From an uncultured Pelagibacteraceae bacterium (GTDB lineage: Bacteria; Pseudomonadota; Alphaproteobacteria; Pelagibacterales; Pelagibacteraceae), in contig CACJNE010000007.1 in NCBI GenBank assembly GCA_902594675.1, positions 1 through 64,000 of the forward strand: a DNA stretch of 64,000 nucleotides, read 5' to 3'. Shown piece by piece: positions 1-8,700 of this stretch. The notes beneath the pieces are model-generated. The model was not told where the DNA came from, did not search any database, and saw only the letters and a program-made list of their open reading frames with translations. The number at the start of each line of letters is the position of its first letter. Within the stretch, counting starts at the first letter, position 1. Made by a program: the position numbers and the translations under genes.

Positions 1-1
1 T

Positions 2-430
2 TTTCCAATCCTAAAAAAATATTATTACAACCAATCTGATAAAGTTGCATATGTGGTTGAAAATAATAAAAGAAAAAAAATTAATACAAATAAAAAAGTA
101 AAATATAAAGATTTGAAATTAGCAGCAGGATTACATGGAGCAATTTCATTAAATAAACAAAAAAAAATTACTAAATTTTTAAATTTAATGCAATTTCCTT
201 GTTCCGATGCCCTGTCCTATGCACAGGTTTGTGAAGGTAAGCTTGATGTTGTATTTCAATGCAGTAATAAAATTTGGGATATTCATCCCTTAATACCTAT
301 TATCAAAGCATCAGGTGGAATTGTTTCTACAATTGATAATAGAGATGCAAAATATGCAGGTAATATTCTTGCATCGTCAAATAAAAATATTCATATTAAA
401 ATTCAGAGTTTATTAAAACCAATAGCCTAA
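2..430 (+). CDS. Inositol monophosphatase family protein, C-terminal part (5' end outside window)
   Basis: The reading frame is open from the first bases of the window, so this is the 3' part of a longer gene; the GTG at 53 is internal. The C-terminal half carries the family's second metal-site region: a PCSDALSYAQVCEGKLD stretch, then WDIHPLIPIIKASGG, matching the WDxAAgxxivxeAGG signature of inositol monophosphatase/histidinol-phosphatase (HisN)/CysQ enzymes. These Mg-dependent phosphatases act in the cytoplasm. Which substrate applies (histidinol-P, inositol-P or PAP) cannot be told from this fragment. The next gene begins 2 bases after the stop, suggesting co-transcription. A second member of the family lies at 62901-63677. 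Confidence 0.8.
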   Translation, partial: FPILKKYYYNQSDKVAYVVENNKRKKINTNKKVKYKDLKLAAGLHGAISLNKQKKITKFLNLMQFPCSDALSYAQVCEGKLDVVFQCSNKIWDIHPLIPIIKASGGIVSTIDNRDAKYAGNILASSNKNIHIKIQSLLKPIA

Positions 431-432
431 AG

Positions 433-1164
433 ATGGAAATTATTGTTCTTCAACACATTAAAATTGAAGATCCTGGTTATATAAAAGATTTGATGATTAA
501 AGATGGGGTAAACTTAACCACGATCGAGCTAGATGAAGGAGAGAAAATACCAAATGATCTAAAAAAATTTGATGCAATGTTTTGTATGGGAGGCCCAATG
601 GATACATGGATGGAGGAAGAATATCCATGGTTAGTTGAAGAAAAAAATAAAATTAAAGAATTTGTTGTTAATTTAGAAAAACCTTATTTAGGGTTTTGTC
701 TTGGGTGTCAATTACTCGGAGAAGTGATAGGCGGAAGTGTTGTTAGAACAAAAAATCCCGAAATAGGAATGTTGGATATAAGTTTCTCTGAAAAAAAAGA
801 AAATGATACTCTATTTTCAGGATTTCCAGAAAAGTTAACATCATTACAATGGCATTCTTATGAGGTTCAAAATTTAGAAAATAACAAGGATGTTACACAT
901 ATTGCATCATCGGAAGAAACGAAATACCAAATATTTAGGTATAAAAATCATGCTTATGGTATCCAATTTCATATTGAAATAAAGGATACAACTGTAAATG
1001 ATTGGGGGTGTGTACCAGAGTATAAAATGGCTTTGGAAAAGCAATTAGGTGAAGGAGCGCTCGAAAAGTTTGATTATGAGGCAAAAAAAAATATGCAAAA
1101 AATGAATAATTATTCAAAAATTTTGTATACCAAGTTCAAAAATGAGATCATTCCTAACAACTAA
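433..1164 (+). CDS. Class I glutamine amidotransferase domain protein
   Basis: A free-standing 243-residue class I glutamine amidotransferase. The nucleophile elbow GFCLGCQ puts the catalytic cysteine at residue 89; the His and Glu of the triad are H180 and E182 in YGIQFHIEI. The oxyanion/glutamine-side region CMGGPMD is near residue 51. Such lone domains hydrolyse glutamine or gamma-glutamyl compounds or deliver ammonia to a partner. Substrate is not predictable here; some relatives act on gamma-glutamyl-polyamines, others are annotated as GMP-synthase-like. It is not GuaA because no ATP-pyrophosphatase domain follows. It starts 2 bases after the phosphatase-family gene and precedes the peptide transporter operon. 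Confidence 0.85.
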   Translation: MEIIVLQHIKIEDPGYIKDLMIKDGVNLTTIELDEGEKIPNDLKKFDAMFCMGGPMDTWMEEEYPWLVEEKNKIKEFVVNLEKPYLGFCLGCQLLGEVIGGSVVRTKNPEIGMLDISFSEKKENDTLFSGFPEKLTSLQWHSYEVQNLENNKDVTHIASSEETKYQIFRYKNHAYGIQFHIEIKDTTVNDWGCVPEYKMALEKQLGEGALEKFDYEAKKNMQKMNNYSKILYTKFKNEIIPNN

Positions 1165-1234
1165 AGCAATTATTTTGCACTTGTAGTTATCCCATTAATC
1201 AGGTTTAATTTATTTGTAATAATTAGGAGGAAAA

Positions 1235-2797
1235 ATGAAATTTAAAAATTTTATTAAAATTTTCTTTGCAATTTTATTTGTTTTTGTATCAACAAATTCA
1301 TACGCGAAAACAATTAAATGGTCTATGCAGGGTGACAGTTTAACTTTGGATCCTCATGCACAAAATGAAGGTCCTACCACTCAAGTTTCAAGACAAGTTT
1401 ATGAGGCGCTTGTAACAAGAGGTTTAGATATGAGTATTGAACCTCAACTTGCTACTGATTGGAAAACAACAGATCCAAATACATGGATATTTAATTTAAG
1501 AAAAGACGTAAAATTTTCTGATGGTAGTAATATGACAGCGAAAGATGTTGTATTTAGTATATTAAGAGCAAAACAGCCTACATCAGATTTTAAAGAGTAC
1601 ATTAGTACAATTTCAGATGTTAAAGAAATTGATAATTATACCGTGCAGATTAGTACCAGCAAACCAAATCCAATTCTTTTAAACCAGTTATCAAATATAT
1701 TTATAATGTCTAAAAAATGGTCTATTGATTTTGGAGCTACAGTTTCACAAAACTGGGATGGTGGAGAAGAAACATTCTCAGCGACTAATGCAATGGGAAC
1801 TGGACCATTTAAAATTACTTTAAGAGAGCCAAATACTAAGACAGTATTTGAGAGAAATAGTAATTGGTGGGGTTCGATGAAAGATAATAGTGTTACTGAA
1901 ATACACTTATTACCAATTAAAAACTCAGCTACAAGAGTTGCAGCATTATTATCTGGTGAAGTTGATTTAGTTACTGATGCACCAGTTCAAGACTTGGCTA
2001 GAATTGGAAATTCTTCAGATCATGAAGTAGTTAGTACTGCTCAAATGCGTACAATCTTTTTAGGTATGGACCAAGCAGCAGATAAACTAAGATCTGGAAA
2101 TACTGGAGACAATCCATTTAAGAAAAAAGAAGTAAGACAAGCTCTATATCAAGCAATAGATATTGAGGCGATAAAGAAAAAAGTAATGAGAGGCCTTAGT
2201 GAACCTGCAGGAATTATAACTTTTCCAGGTGTAAATGGATATACAAAAGAGTTAGATAAAAGATTACCTTATGATGTTGATGCAGCTAAAAAATTATTAG
2301 CAGATGCAGGATATCCTAAAGGTTTTGATGTTGAGTTAAGATGCCCTAACGATAGATATGTTAATGACGAAGCAATTTGTACAGCTGTTGTTGGTATGTT
2401 AGGCAAAATCGGCGTCAATGTTAATTTATTTGCTCAAACAAAAAGTAAGCACTTTAAGGAATTAAAAGAAGATAAAGGTGATTTCTATATGTTAGGTTGG
2501 GGAGTTCCAACTTTGGATAGTCACTACGTATTCCATTACTTATACGAGTCTGGTGCTAGCTGGAATAAAGTAAACTTTAGTAACAGCGAAGTTGATGCTG
2601 CAATTAGAGTTATGGAAGGCGAAGTTGATTTGGATAAAAGAAATGCTGCTATTGCAAATGCTTGGAAAATTGTAAAAGACGATATCTCGTATCTTCCTCT
2701 ACATCACCAAGTAATTTCTTGGGCAACTAAAAAAAATGTAGATGTTCCAATTAGACCGAATAATGAACCATTATTCCGTTTTGCAAGTTTTAAATAA
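1235..2797 (+). CDS. Peptide/nickel-type ABC transporter substrate-binding protein (SBP family 5)
   Basis: A 520-residue periplasmic binding protein of the DppA/OppA family. Residues 1-24 are a signal peptide ending in NSYA before KTIKW. The body has family-5 landmarks: the LDPHAQNEG start of the mature domain, the LRKDVKFSDG motif near residue 89 and the DPNTWIFNL region. A strong AGGAGG ribosome site lies 6 bases before ATG 1235. It would capture di-/oligopeptides or a related solute for the permeases DppB/DppC-like and the fused ATPase immediately downstream. Exact ligand is unknown. A hairpin separates it from the permease genes. Confidence 0.93.
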   Translation: MKFKNFIKIFFAILFVFVSTNSYAKTIKWSMQGDSLTLDPHAQNEGPTTQVSRQVYEALVTRGLDMSIEPQLATDWKTTDPNTWIFNLRKDVKFSDGSNMTAKDVVFSILRAKQPTSDFKEYISTISDVKEIDNYTVQISTSKPNPILLNQLSNIFIMSKKWSIDFGATVSQNWDGGEETFSATNAMGTGPFKITLREPNTKTVFERNSNWWGSMKDNSVTEIHLLPIKNSATRVAALLSGEVDLVTDAPVQDLARIGNSSDHEVVSTAQMRTIFLGMDQAADKLRSGNTGDNPFKKKEVRQALYQAIDIEAIKKKVMRGLSEPAGIITFPGVNGYTKELDKRLPYDVDAAKKLLADAGYPKGFDVELRCPNDRYVNDEAICTAVVGMLGKIGVNVNLFAQTKSKHFKELKEDKGDFYMLGWGVPTLDSHYVFHYLYESGASWNKVNFSNSEVDAAIRVMEGEVDLDKRNAAIANAWKIVKDDISYLPLHHQVISWATKKNVDVPIRPNNEPLFRFASFK

Positions 2798-2809
2798 ATA
2801 ACTTTCTTT

Positions 2810-2839
2810 ACAAGCCCTTTAATTAAATAAAGGGCTTGT
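2810..2839 (+). terminator. Hairpin between binding-protein and permease genes
   Basis: Perfect 11-bp inverted repeat (acaagcccttt / aaagggcttgt) with an 8-base loop, 12 bases after the stop of the binding-protein gene. The sequence after it is A/T-rich but has no long T run, so it may act as partial terminator or as a 3' stabiliser of the binding-protein message. Confidence 0.75.
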
Positions 2840-2859
2840 AATTGTAAAAATTTCTTAAA

Positions 2860-3843
2860 TTGATTAATTATTTTTTCAAACGTCTGATTCAATCTGTAAT
2901 AGTGATGCTCGTCGTATCATTTGTTTCATTTTCCTTATTTAATTTTGTGGGAGATCCAATTAACAACATGGTTGGTGAAGAAACTTCAGATGAAGAAAGA
3001 GCTGAATTAAGAGAAACACTTGGATTAACCGACCCTATACATATTCAATTTTCAAGATTCGTAGTTAACGCTTCTAAGGGAGAGTTTGGAATTTCATACC
3101 AACTTAGAAGACCGGTTTCAGAATTAATAATTGAAAGACTGCCAGCAACTATTGAGCTAGTTCTAATTTCTGCATTAATTGCATTAGTTTCTGGTACTTT
3201 ATTAGGGGTTTATACGGGTATTAACAGAAAAGGTTTTTTGAGTGACTTTATATTAGCAGTGTCTCTTCTAGGGGTATCTCTTCCAACATTTGTGATTGGA
3301 ATACTATTCATTTATCTTTTTGCAGTGATACTAGGAGTACTTCCATCTTTTGGAAGAGGAGAAGTGATAGATCTAGGTTTTTGGTCAACAGGACTTCTAA
3401 CAATTTCAGGATTGAAAGCAATCATACTCCCATCTGTAACATTAAGCCTTTTTCAAATGACTTATATAATTAGATTGGTAAGAGCAGAGATGATGGAAAT
3501 CTTACAAACTGATTATATAAAGTTTGCAAGAGCAAGGGGAATAAGTGAAAAAAGTATAAATTATAAACATGCATTAAAAAATGGATTAATTCCCGTAATT
3601 ACTATTGCTGGAATAAATATTGGAACTTTGGTAGCTTTTTCAATTATTACTGAAACAGTATTTCAATGGCCTGGTATGGGTTTTCTTTTTATTCAAGCAG
3701 TCCAATTTGTAGATATTCCAATAATGTCAGCTTATTTGGTTTTTATAGCTTTTGTTTTTGTAATGATAAATTTTATAGTAGATATTTTGTATTATTTTAT
3801 TGATCCAAGAATAAGAGTTAAAGGAGATGTTACTAGTGGATAA
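2860..3843 (+). CDS. Dipeptide-type ABC transporter permease, DppB family
   Basis: A 327-residue inner-membrane permease of the DppB/OppB family. The N-terminus MINYFFKRLIQSVIVML is the usual cytoplasmic start plus first membrane helix. Further helices follow, and the ABC-ATPase coupling (EAA) loop RARGISEKSINYKHALKNG lies near residue 225. It opens on a TTG codon; the position matches the expected family N-terminus and no better start exists, though the ribosome site is weak. It forms the channel with the DppC-like protein encoded next, with which it overlaps by 8 bases. Confidence 0.92.
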   Translation: MINYFFKRLIQSVIVMLVVSFVSFSLFNFVGDPINNMVGEETSDEERAELRETLGLTDPIHIQFSRFVVNASKGEFGISYQLRRPVSELIIERLPATIELVLISALIALVSGTLLGVYTGINRKGFLSDFILAVSLLGVSLPTFVIGILFIYLFAVILGVLPSFGRGEVIDLGFWSTGLLTISGLKAIILPSVTLSLFQMTYIIRLVRAEMMEILQTDYIKFARARGISEKSINYKHALKNGLIPVITIAGINIGTLVAFSIITETVFQWPGMGFLFIQAVQFVDIPIMSAYLVFIAFVFVMINFIVDILYYFIDPRIRVKGDVTSG

Positions 3844-4765
3844 TAGAACATTAAATTCTTGGGAAAAATTCAAGGATAGTGATATTTACTTTAGTTTTAT
3901 AAAATCCCCAACTGCAATTGTATCTTCGATAATACTATTTATAATTTTCTTCTGCTCTTTTTTTGTTGAATTTGTTACCCCACATAATCCATTTGATCCA
4001 GCATCACTATCATTAATGGAAGCATTCACACCTCCATCATGGACAGATGAAGGTATGGCAAAGTTTATTTTAGGTACAGATGGACAAGGAAGAGATATGC
4101 TCTCCACTATACTTTATGGTTCACGAATTTCATTAATAGTTGGATTTTCAGCAATTATTTTCAGTCTAATTCTAGGTGTTTCACTAGGTCTAACTGCAGG
4201 ATACTTTGGTGGAAAATATGAAATGATAGTTATGAGATTAACCGATGTTCAGTTGACTGTACCTAGTATATTGATGGCTTTATTAGTAGATGGAATTGCA
4301 AGAGGTATCATTTCAAGAGAAATGCACGATGAGATGGCAATTTATGTTTTAATTTTTGCTATAGGAATTTCAGAGTGGCCTCAATTTGCAAGAGTTTCTC
4401 GTGCAGCAACCTTAGTAGAAAAAAATAAAGATTATGTTTCAGCTTCATCCATTATAGGAGTTTCAAATTTACTGATAATGTTTAAACATATTTTACCAAA
4501 TATTATGAGACCTGTTCTAGTTATAGGAACTATTGGTCTGGCACTTGCAATAATAGCCGAGTCAACATTGAGTTTTTTAGGAGTAGGAGTTCCTCCAACA
4601 ACACCATCTTTAGGTACATTAATTAGATTAGGAAATGACTTTTTATTTTCAGGTGAGTGGTGGATAACTTTTTTTCCAGCAATATTTTTAGTTATTCTTG
4701 CATTCTCAATTAATTTATTAGGAGATTGGATGAGAGACACACTTAATCCAAAGCTTAAAAAATGA
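3836..4765 (+). CDS. Dipeptide-type ABC transporter permease, DppC family
   Basis: Second permease subunit, DppC/OppC family, with the typical early helix (SPTAIVSSIILFIIFFC) and the LGTDGQGRDMLS motif characteristic of this subfamily. The coupling loop around SASSIIGVSNLL lies near residue 200. I prefer the GTG at 3836 (309 residues) over the ATG at 3827 because the AAGGAG ribosome site at 3821-3826 touches the ATG but sits 9 bases before the GTG. The gene overlaps the end of dppB-like by 8 bases and shares ATGA with the ATPase gene, so translation is likely coupled. Confidence 0.9.
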   Translation: MDNRTLNSWEKFKDSDIYFSFIKSPTAIVSSIILFIIFFCSFFVEFVTPHNPFDPASLSLMEAFTPPSWTDEGMAKFILGTDGQGRDMLSTILYGSRISLIVGFSAIIFSLILGVSLGLTAGYFGGKYEMIVMRLTDVQLTVPSILMALLVDGIARGIISREMHDEMAIYVLIFAIGISEWPQFARVSRAATLVEKNKDYVSASSIIGVSNLLIMFKHILPNIMRPVLVIGTIGLALAIIAESTLSFLGVGVPPTTPSLGTLIRLGNDFLFSGEWWITFFPAIFLVILAFSINLLGDWMRDTLNPKLKK

Positions 4766-6444
4766 CCTTTTTAAAAATAAATAACTTAAGCATTGACTAC
4801 AAAATGAGGAAAGAAACGGTTAATGCAGCTAAAAATATAAATATAGAAATTAATAAAGGTGAAATAGTTGGATTAGTTGGGGAGTCTGGGTCGGGTAAAA
4901 GCACTGTTGCTAACGCTATAGTAAATTTGATTGATGAACCAGGTAAAATTTCAAATGGATCAATATTTATGGGTGACACTAATATAAGTGAAAATCAAGA
5001 AACTATCGTTCAATACAGAGGAAAAAAAATAGGATTAATATTCCAAGATCCACAAACTTCTTTAAATCCAATTCTTACTGTTGGAGAACAGCTCATTGAA
5101 ACAATACAAACTCATTTAAATATAAATACAGATGAGGCAAAAAATAGAGCAATCAATTTATTAAAAGAGGTGGGTATAAAAGATGCAGAGAAAAGATTTA
5201 GCAATTATCCTCATCAATTTTCTGGAGGTATGAGACAAAGAGTTGTTATTTCTCTAGCTTTGTGTTGTGAACCAGAATTATTAATTGCAGACGAACCAAC
5301 CACAGCACTGGATGTTTCTATACAATCTCAAATTCTTGAATTAATAAAAAGGTTAACAAAGGAGAGAAATTTAGCAGTCATACTTATAACTCATGATATG
5401 GGCGTAATTGCAGAAACTACAGATAGAGTTGCTGTAATGAAAAATGGAGATTTGGTAGAGATTGGTCCAACAAAGCAAGTTTTAGTAGAACCAAAAAAAA
5501 AATATACAAAAAGTCTAGTTAGCTCAGTACCACCAACAAATAAAAAAATATTAAGGTTTACAATTATTGAAAAAGAGAATTTAAATAATCAAAATAATAA
5601 TATCAAAATATTAAACAGATGGTCTAAAAAAAGTATTGTAGATCAAAACTTAGTTAAAATTCAAAATTTGAGTAAATCTTTCGATGATAGTTTTTTTACA
5701 GAAAATACAAAAAATTCAGTAATGGCAGTAGATGATGTTTCTTTTGATATTAAGGAAGGTAAATCATTTGGTCTAGTTGGTGAGAGTGGTAGTGGTAAAA
5801 CTACTATAGCAAAAATGGTAGTGAATTTATTTAAACCAAGTTCTGGGGATATATTTTTTGACAATGTAAATGTTACTAAGATCAAAAAAAATAAAGATTT
5901 ATTAAAATTTAGAAGACAAATTCAAATGATATTTCAGGATCCATTTTCTTCATTAAATGGAAGACTAAAAGTAAATGAAATTATTGCAGAACCTATTAAA
6001 CTTCATAATCCAGATATAAAATCTAGTGATTTAGATAGTTATATTCATGATTTATTAGAGTCTGTTGAATTAACTCAACAGTCTGCAATCAGATATCCCC
6101 ATGAATTTTCAGGGGGTCAAAGACAAAGAATATCAATAGCAAGGGCACTAGCAACCCAACCAAGACTTCTTGTGTGCGATGAACCTACATCAGCATTAGA
6201 CGTGAGTATTCAAGCTCAAATATTAAACTTACTAAAAGATCTTCAAGAACAGTTAAATCTCACAATTTTATTTATAAGCCATGATTTACCAGTTGTAAGA
6301 CAAATGTGTGATAAAATAGCTGTGCTTAAAGATGGGAAATTATGTGAAGTGTCAGAAACAGAAGAGTTGTTTAAAAATCCTAAACATAATTATACTAAAG
6401 AACTACTAAAATTAATGCCAAAAATTGAGTCAATTTATAACTAA
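4762..6444 (+). CDS. Fused peptide ABC transporter ATP-binding protein (DppD-DppF type)
   Basis: A 560-residue protein with two complete ABC ATPase domains. Domain 1: Walker A GESGSGKS at 40-47, signature FSGGMRQR near 153 and a DEPTTALD Walker B. Domain 2: Walker A GESGSGKT near 340, signature FSGGQRQR near 449 and DEPTSALD. A short oligopeptide-ABC C-terminal segment (PPTNKK region) and a linker of about 60 residues rich in N/K join them. In E. coli these are two proteins, DppD and DppF; here one chain powers the transporter. Start overlaps the dppC-like stop (ATGA). Confidence 0.93.
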   Translation: MTFLKINNLSIDYKMRKETVNAAKNINIEINKGEIVGLVGESGSGKSTVANAIVNLIDEPGKISNGSIFMGDTNISENQETIVQYRGKKIGLIFQDPQTSLNPILTVGEQLIETIQTHLNINTDEAKNRAINLLKEVGIKDAEKRFSNYPHQFSGGMRQRVVISLALCCEPELLIADEPTTALDVSIQSQILELIKRLTKERNLAVILITHDMGVIAETTDRVAVMKNGDLVEIGPTKQVLVEPKKKYTKSLVSSVPPTNKKILRFTIIEKENLNNQNNNIKILNRWSKKSIVDQNLVKIQNLSKSFDDSFFTENTKNSVMAVDDVSFDIKEGKSFGLVGESGSGKTTIAKMVVNLFKPSSGDIFFDNVNVTKIKKNKDLLKFRRQIQMIFQDPFSSLNGRLKVNEIIAEPIKLHNPDIKSSDLDSYIHDLLESVELTQQSAIRYPHEFSGGQRQRISIARALATQPRLLVCDEPTSALDVSIQAQILNLLKDLQEQLNLTILFISHDLPVVRQMCDKIAVLKDGKLCEVSETEELFKNPKHNYTKELLKLMPKIESIYN

Positions 6445-6456
6445 AAGGAGAAAACC

Positions 6457-6849
6457 ATGACAATATTTAAAAAAATTTCTGAAAACGAAGCTACTGGAAA
6501 AGTAAAAGAAATTTTTGAAGAAATAAAAGAAGCAAGACAAATAACTGAAATTCCGAATTTTTGGAAAACAATGGCTAATAGTCCAGATACATTAGAAAGA
6601 ACTTGGAGATCATTACAACAAGTAATGGGAAAAGGTGAATTAGACCCTGCTGTAAAGGAACTTATTTATGTTGCAGTTTCAATTACTAACAATTGTGAAT
6701 ATTGTATTAAATCTCATTCTCTAGCTGCCAGAAAAAAAGGTGCGACAGATGGAATGATTAACGAAATGATCGCAATTGTAGGAATGGCTAACGAAACAAA
6801 TCGTTTAGTTGAAGGTTATCAAGTAGAAGTAGACGACTTTTTAAAATAA
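6457..6849 (+). CDS. AhpD/carboxymuconolactone decarboxylase-family protein
   Basis: A 130-residue all-helical protein with the AhpD-like redox signature: CEYC at residues 80-83 followed by His87 (CxxC-x3-H). Family members are trimeric or hexameric thiol peroxidase/disulfide reductase proteins, or decarboxylases when the cysteines are missing; both cysteines are present here, so a peroxidase-type role is favoured. A good AAGGAG ribosome site precedes ATG 6457. It follows the peptide transporter genes by 12 bases and is followed 1 base later by the DUF952 gene, so it may be part of the same transcript. Confidence 0.85.
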   Translation: MTIFKKISENEATGKVKEIFEEIKEARQITEIPNFWKTMANSPDTLERTWRSLQQVMGKGELDPAVKELIYVAVSITNNCEYCIKSHSLAARKKGATDGMINEMIAIVGMANETNRLVEGYQVEVDDFLK

Positions 6850-6850
6850 A

Positions 6851-7195
6851 ATGAATTTTGATTTTATTTACAAGATATGTACAAAATCTGAGTGGAGTGA
6901 GGCAAAACAAAATAATGTTTTTAAAGGCACTGCATTAGATTTAAAAGATGGTTATATCCATTTTTCAGATAAAGATCAGGTCAAGCAAACACTAAATAAG
7001 TTTTATATTAATCAAACTAATTTAATAATTCTTAAAGTTGATGCTCTAAAATTAAAAAATCTAGTTTGGGAGCAATCGACGGATGGCAACATGTTTCCAC
7101 ATTTATACTCAGATCTAGATTTAGATTTTGTAGTTAAAGAATATATTATTGATTTAAAAGATGATGGTAAGCATAATCTGCCAGATGAACTTTAA
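6851..7195 (+). CDS. DUF952 family protein
   Basis: A 114-residue cytoplasmic protein matching the DUF952 pattern: an N-terminal FIYKICTKSEW, then GYIHFSDKDQV and a distal E-x-FPHLY segment with a final DGKHNLP. The fold is related to the ADP-ribosyl transferase-like/RNA 2'-phosphotransferase group, but no activity is established for the family. The gene starts 1 base after the AhpD-like stop. The end faces the convergent SMR gene, with only 3 bases between stops. Confidence 0.75.
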   Translation: MNFDFIYKICTKSEWSEAKQNNVFKGTALDLKDGYIHFSDKDQVKQTLNKFYINQTNLIILKVDALKLKNLVWEQSTDGNMFPHLYSDLDLDFVVKEYIIDLKDDGKHNLPDEL

Positions 7196-7198
7196 TAG

Positions 7199-7534
7199 TT
7201 AATTTGATTTTCCAACTAAATTAACAATTAAAACTCCAGATATAATTAATATTAGACCTATAATTGTAAAAAAGTCCGGAATTTGGTTAAATTTATAAAT
7301 ACCAACAACTGAAGTAGCTATTATACATAAGCCTGCAAATGAAGCATAAGTTACGCCAACAGGAATAGTTTTCATAACTAAAGAAAGCGTATACATGCAA
7401 GCAACTATTGTTATTGCTGTAAAGACACTTGGTAAAAATATTGTAAAACCATTTGCAGCTTTGGCAAAACCATTTGATGCTGTACCAAGGGCAACTGCAA
7501 TAATTAAAATTATATAAGCAGTAAAATTACTCAT
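7199..7534 (-). CDS. Small multidrug resistance (SMR)-like protein lacking the membrane glutamate
   Basis: A 111-residue protein with four predicted membrane helices and the SMR layout (GT motif in helix 1, SxxAG in helix 3, ISGVLIVNL in helix 4). Aligning the GT of helix 1 with EmrE puts Val at position 14, where the essential proton/substrate-coupling Glu sits in EmrE. EmrE Trp63 is replaced by Phe. A paralog at 35748-36083 also lacks the Glu. Drug/proton antiport is therefore doubtful; it may pair with another subunit, flip a lipid-like substrate or have another role. Last gene of the minus-strand small-protein chain. Confidence 0.8.
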   Translation of the reverse strand: MSNFTAYIILIIAVALGTASNGFAKAANGFTIFLPSVFTAITIVACMYTLSLVMKTIPVGVTYASFAGLCIIATSVVGIYKFNQIPDFFTIIGLILIISGVLIVNLVGKSN

Positions 7535-7582
7535 AATTAAAGAATAATATATCCTTAATTAATATCTACAAACTTTTCTAAT

Positions 7583-8080
7583 TTATTTAATTGTTATAGG
7601 ACCGACCATTCCACTTTCGTAGTGACCAGGAATGTTACATGCCATTTCTAAAGAAATATCTTTTGAAAACTTCCAAATAATTTCTCCTGATTTATTTGGT
7701 TCTAACATTACACTATTTGCGTGTTTGTGGCCCAATGAATGATCTTTTTTAGACATTTCTTTCATCTTTTTATGATCAATTCGGTCGCCTAAAAGAATAT
7801 CGTGTTCAATTAATCTTGCCATTTCGGGTTGGTGATCTATATGCATCTTTTTAGTTCCAATATTATATTCATGCACCAGTTCACCTAGATTTTTAACAAT
7901 TATTTTTACTGTTTCACCTTTTTTAACTTGAATTGAACTTGGCTCATAATAATTGTCATACATCTTTACTTCTATTACTCTTGTAACATCATTTGGATCA
8001 CCCTTAGACCCAATCATCTTCATTGAAGCTGCATTTGAATTAAAGGCGATAAAAATAAATAAAAGTATTAGTTTTTTCAT
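7583..8080 (-). CDS. Exported cupredoxin-like copper protein with His-rich insertion
   Basis: A 165-residue exported protein: signal peptide about 1-18, then a cupredoxin fold with copper ligands visible as H70 (HEYNIG), C148, H153 and M158 (CNIPGHYESGM). Between the first ligand and the Cys loop is an insertion (about 76-120) holding H80, H83, H93, H103, H114, H118, H120 and several Met, which could store or sense copper. Family relatives include periplasmic copper-binding proteins near cytochrome oxidase or copper-resistance genes. Its ATG overlaps the stop of the upstream NTF2-like gene (TAATG), tying it to that operon. Confidence 0.85.
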   Translation of the reverse strand: MKKLILLFIFIAFNSNAASMKMIGSKGDPNDVTRVIEVKMYDNYYEPSSIQVKKGETVKIIVKNLGELVHEYNIGTKKMHIDHQPEMARLIEHDILLGDRIDHKKMKEMSKKDHSLGHKHANSVMLEPNKSGEIIWKFSKDISLEMACNIPGHYESGMVGPITIK

Positions 8081-8400
8081 TATTTAGGCATTGGTGTTGC
8101 GCCAGTCTCTAAACTCATGATTTTTCCATTATCATATTTATAGACTGCCATTACTGCTTCTGTATTTCCGTCATCAAATGTTACAAATGCGTGGTGTACA
8201 CCAACTTCATCATTTTCATATACAACTCGTGTATCTCTTTGATTAATATCACCACTCATCGCCCATTTGATCACTTCAGCTTTACCTAAAGTATTTCCTG
8301 ATTTATGCATTGTGAATTTAAAGTCATCATGCAAAAGCTCATTCATAGCTGCTTCATCTTTATTTTTTAATGCAGCACTGTATTTTTCTAATATTGACAT
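8080..8400 (-). CDS. NTF2-like/SnoaL-like small protein
   Basis: A 106-residue predicted NTF2-like protein (MSILEKYSAAL... LHDDFKF...LETGATPMPK). It is a paralog of the protein at 10178-10504: both start MSILEK, have a HDD(F/Y)K core, an ENDE(V/I)G stretch and end LETGAT-x-x-PK. The ATG at 8400 is chosen over an upstream start at 8424 because AAGGAG lies 6 bases before it and the longer form would run into the previous gene. Catalytic function cannot be assigned; the fold binds small hydrophobic ligands or acts as isomerase/hydrolase. Confidence 0.8.
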   Translation of the reverse strand: MSILEKYSAALKNKDEAAMNELLHDDFKFTMHKSGNTLGKAEVIKWAMSGDINQRDTRVVYENDEVGVHHAFVTFDDGNTEAVMAVYKYDNGKIMSLETGATPMPK

Positions 8401-8410
8401 TTTATCTCCT

Positions 8411-8698
8411 TTATACTCCTTCAACTATTATTCCATTAGTATCTGCGTTATCTAATCGAATTTGTTTTATTGGTTTATATTCTTCAGAATTATACCATTC
8501 TTTCGCTTTCTCGTAACTTGGAAATTTTATCACAACTGTCCTTGGATGCTGCCATGACCCTTCAATAGTCTCGCTGCTACCACCTCTTACAAGATACTCC
8601 CCACCAAATTTTTCTGCAGTGGGTTTAACTTTGTCTATGTATTCCTTATAATTTTCAGGATTGTTAACATTAAGGTTAAAGATCGCATAACCACTCAT
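8411..8698 (-). CDS. DUF1330 family protein
   Basis: A 95-residue dimeric alpha+beta-barrel-type protein: MSGYAIFNLNVNNPENYKEY, then GGEYLVRGG and FPSYEKAKEWYNSEEYKP(I) with the RxxxxxxxxGIIVEG end, which is the DUF1330 pattern. No reaction is established for the family; the fold is shared with heme-binding and monooxygenase ferredoxin-like barrels. It lies 2 bases from the GYD-like gene and 10 bases from the NTF2-like gene within a same-strand chain. Confidence 0.85.
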   Translation of the reverse strand: MSGYAIFNLNVNNPENYKEYIDKVKPTAEKFGGEYLVRGGSSETIEGSWQHPRTVVIKFPSYEKAKEWYNSEEYKPIKQIRLDNADTNGIIVEGV

Positions 8699-8700
8699 AA

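Noticed and set aside
935-1117. Minus-strand ORF of 60 codons inside the glutamine amidotransferase gene
   Set aside because: Lies fully antisense to a gene with intact catalytic residues; composition looks like an antisense shadow.
433-1164. GMP synthase (guaA)
   Set aside because: Only the amidotransferase domain is present; no ATP-pyrophosphatase domain follows.
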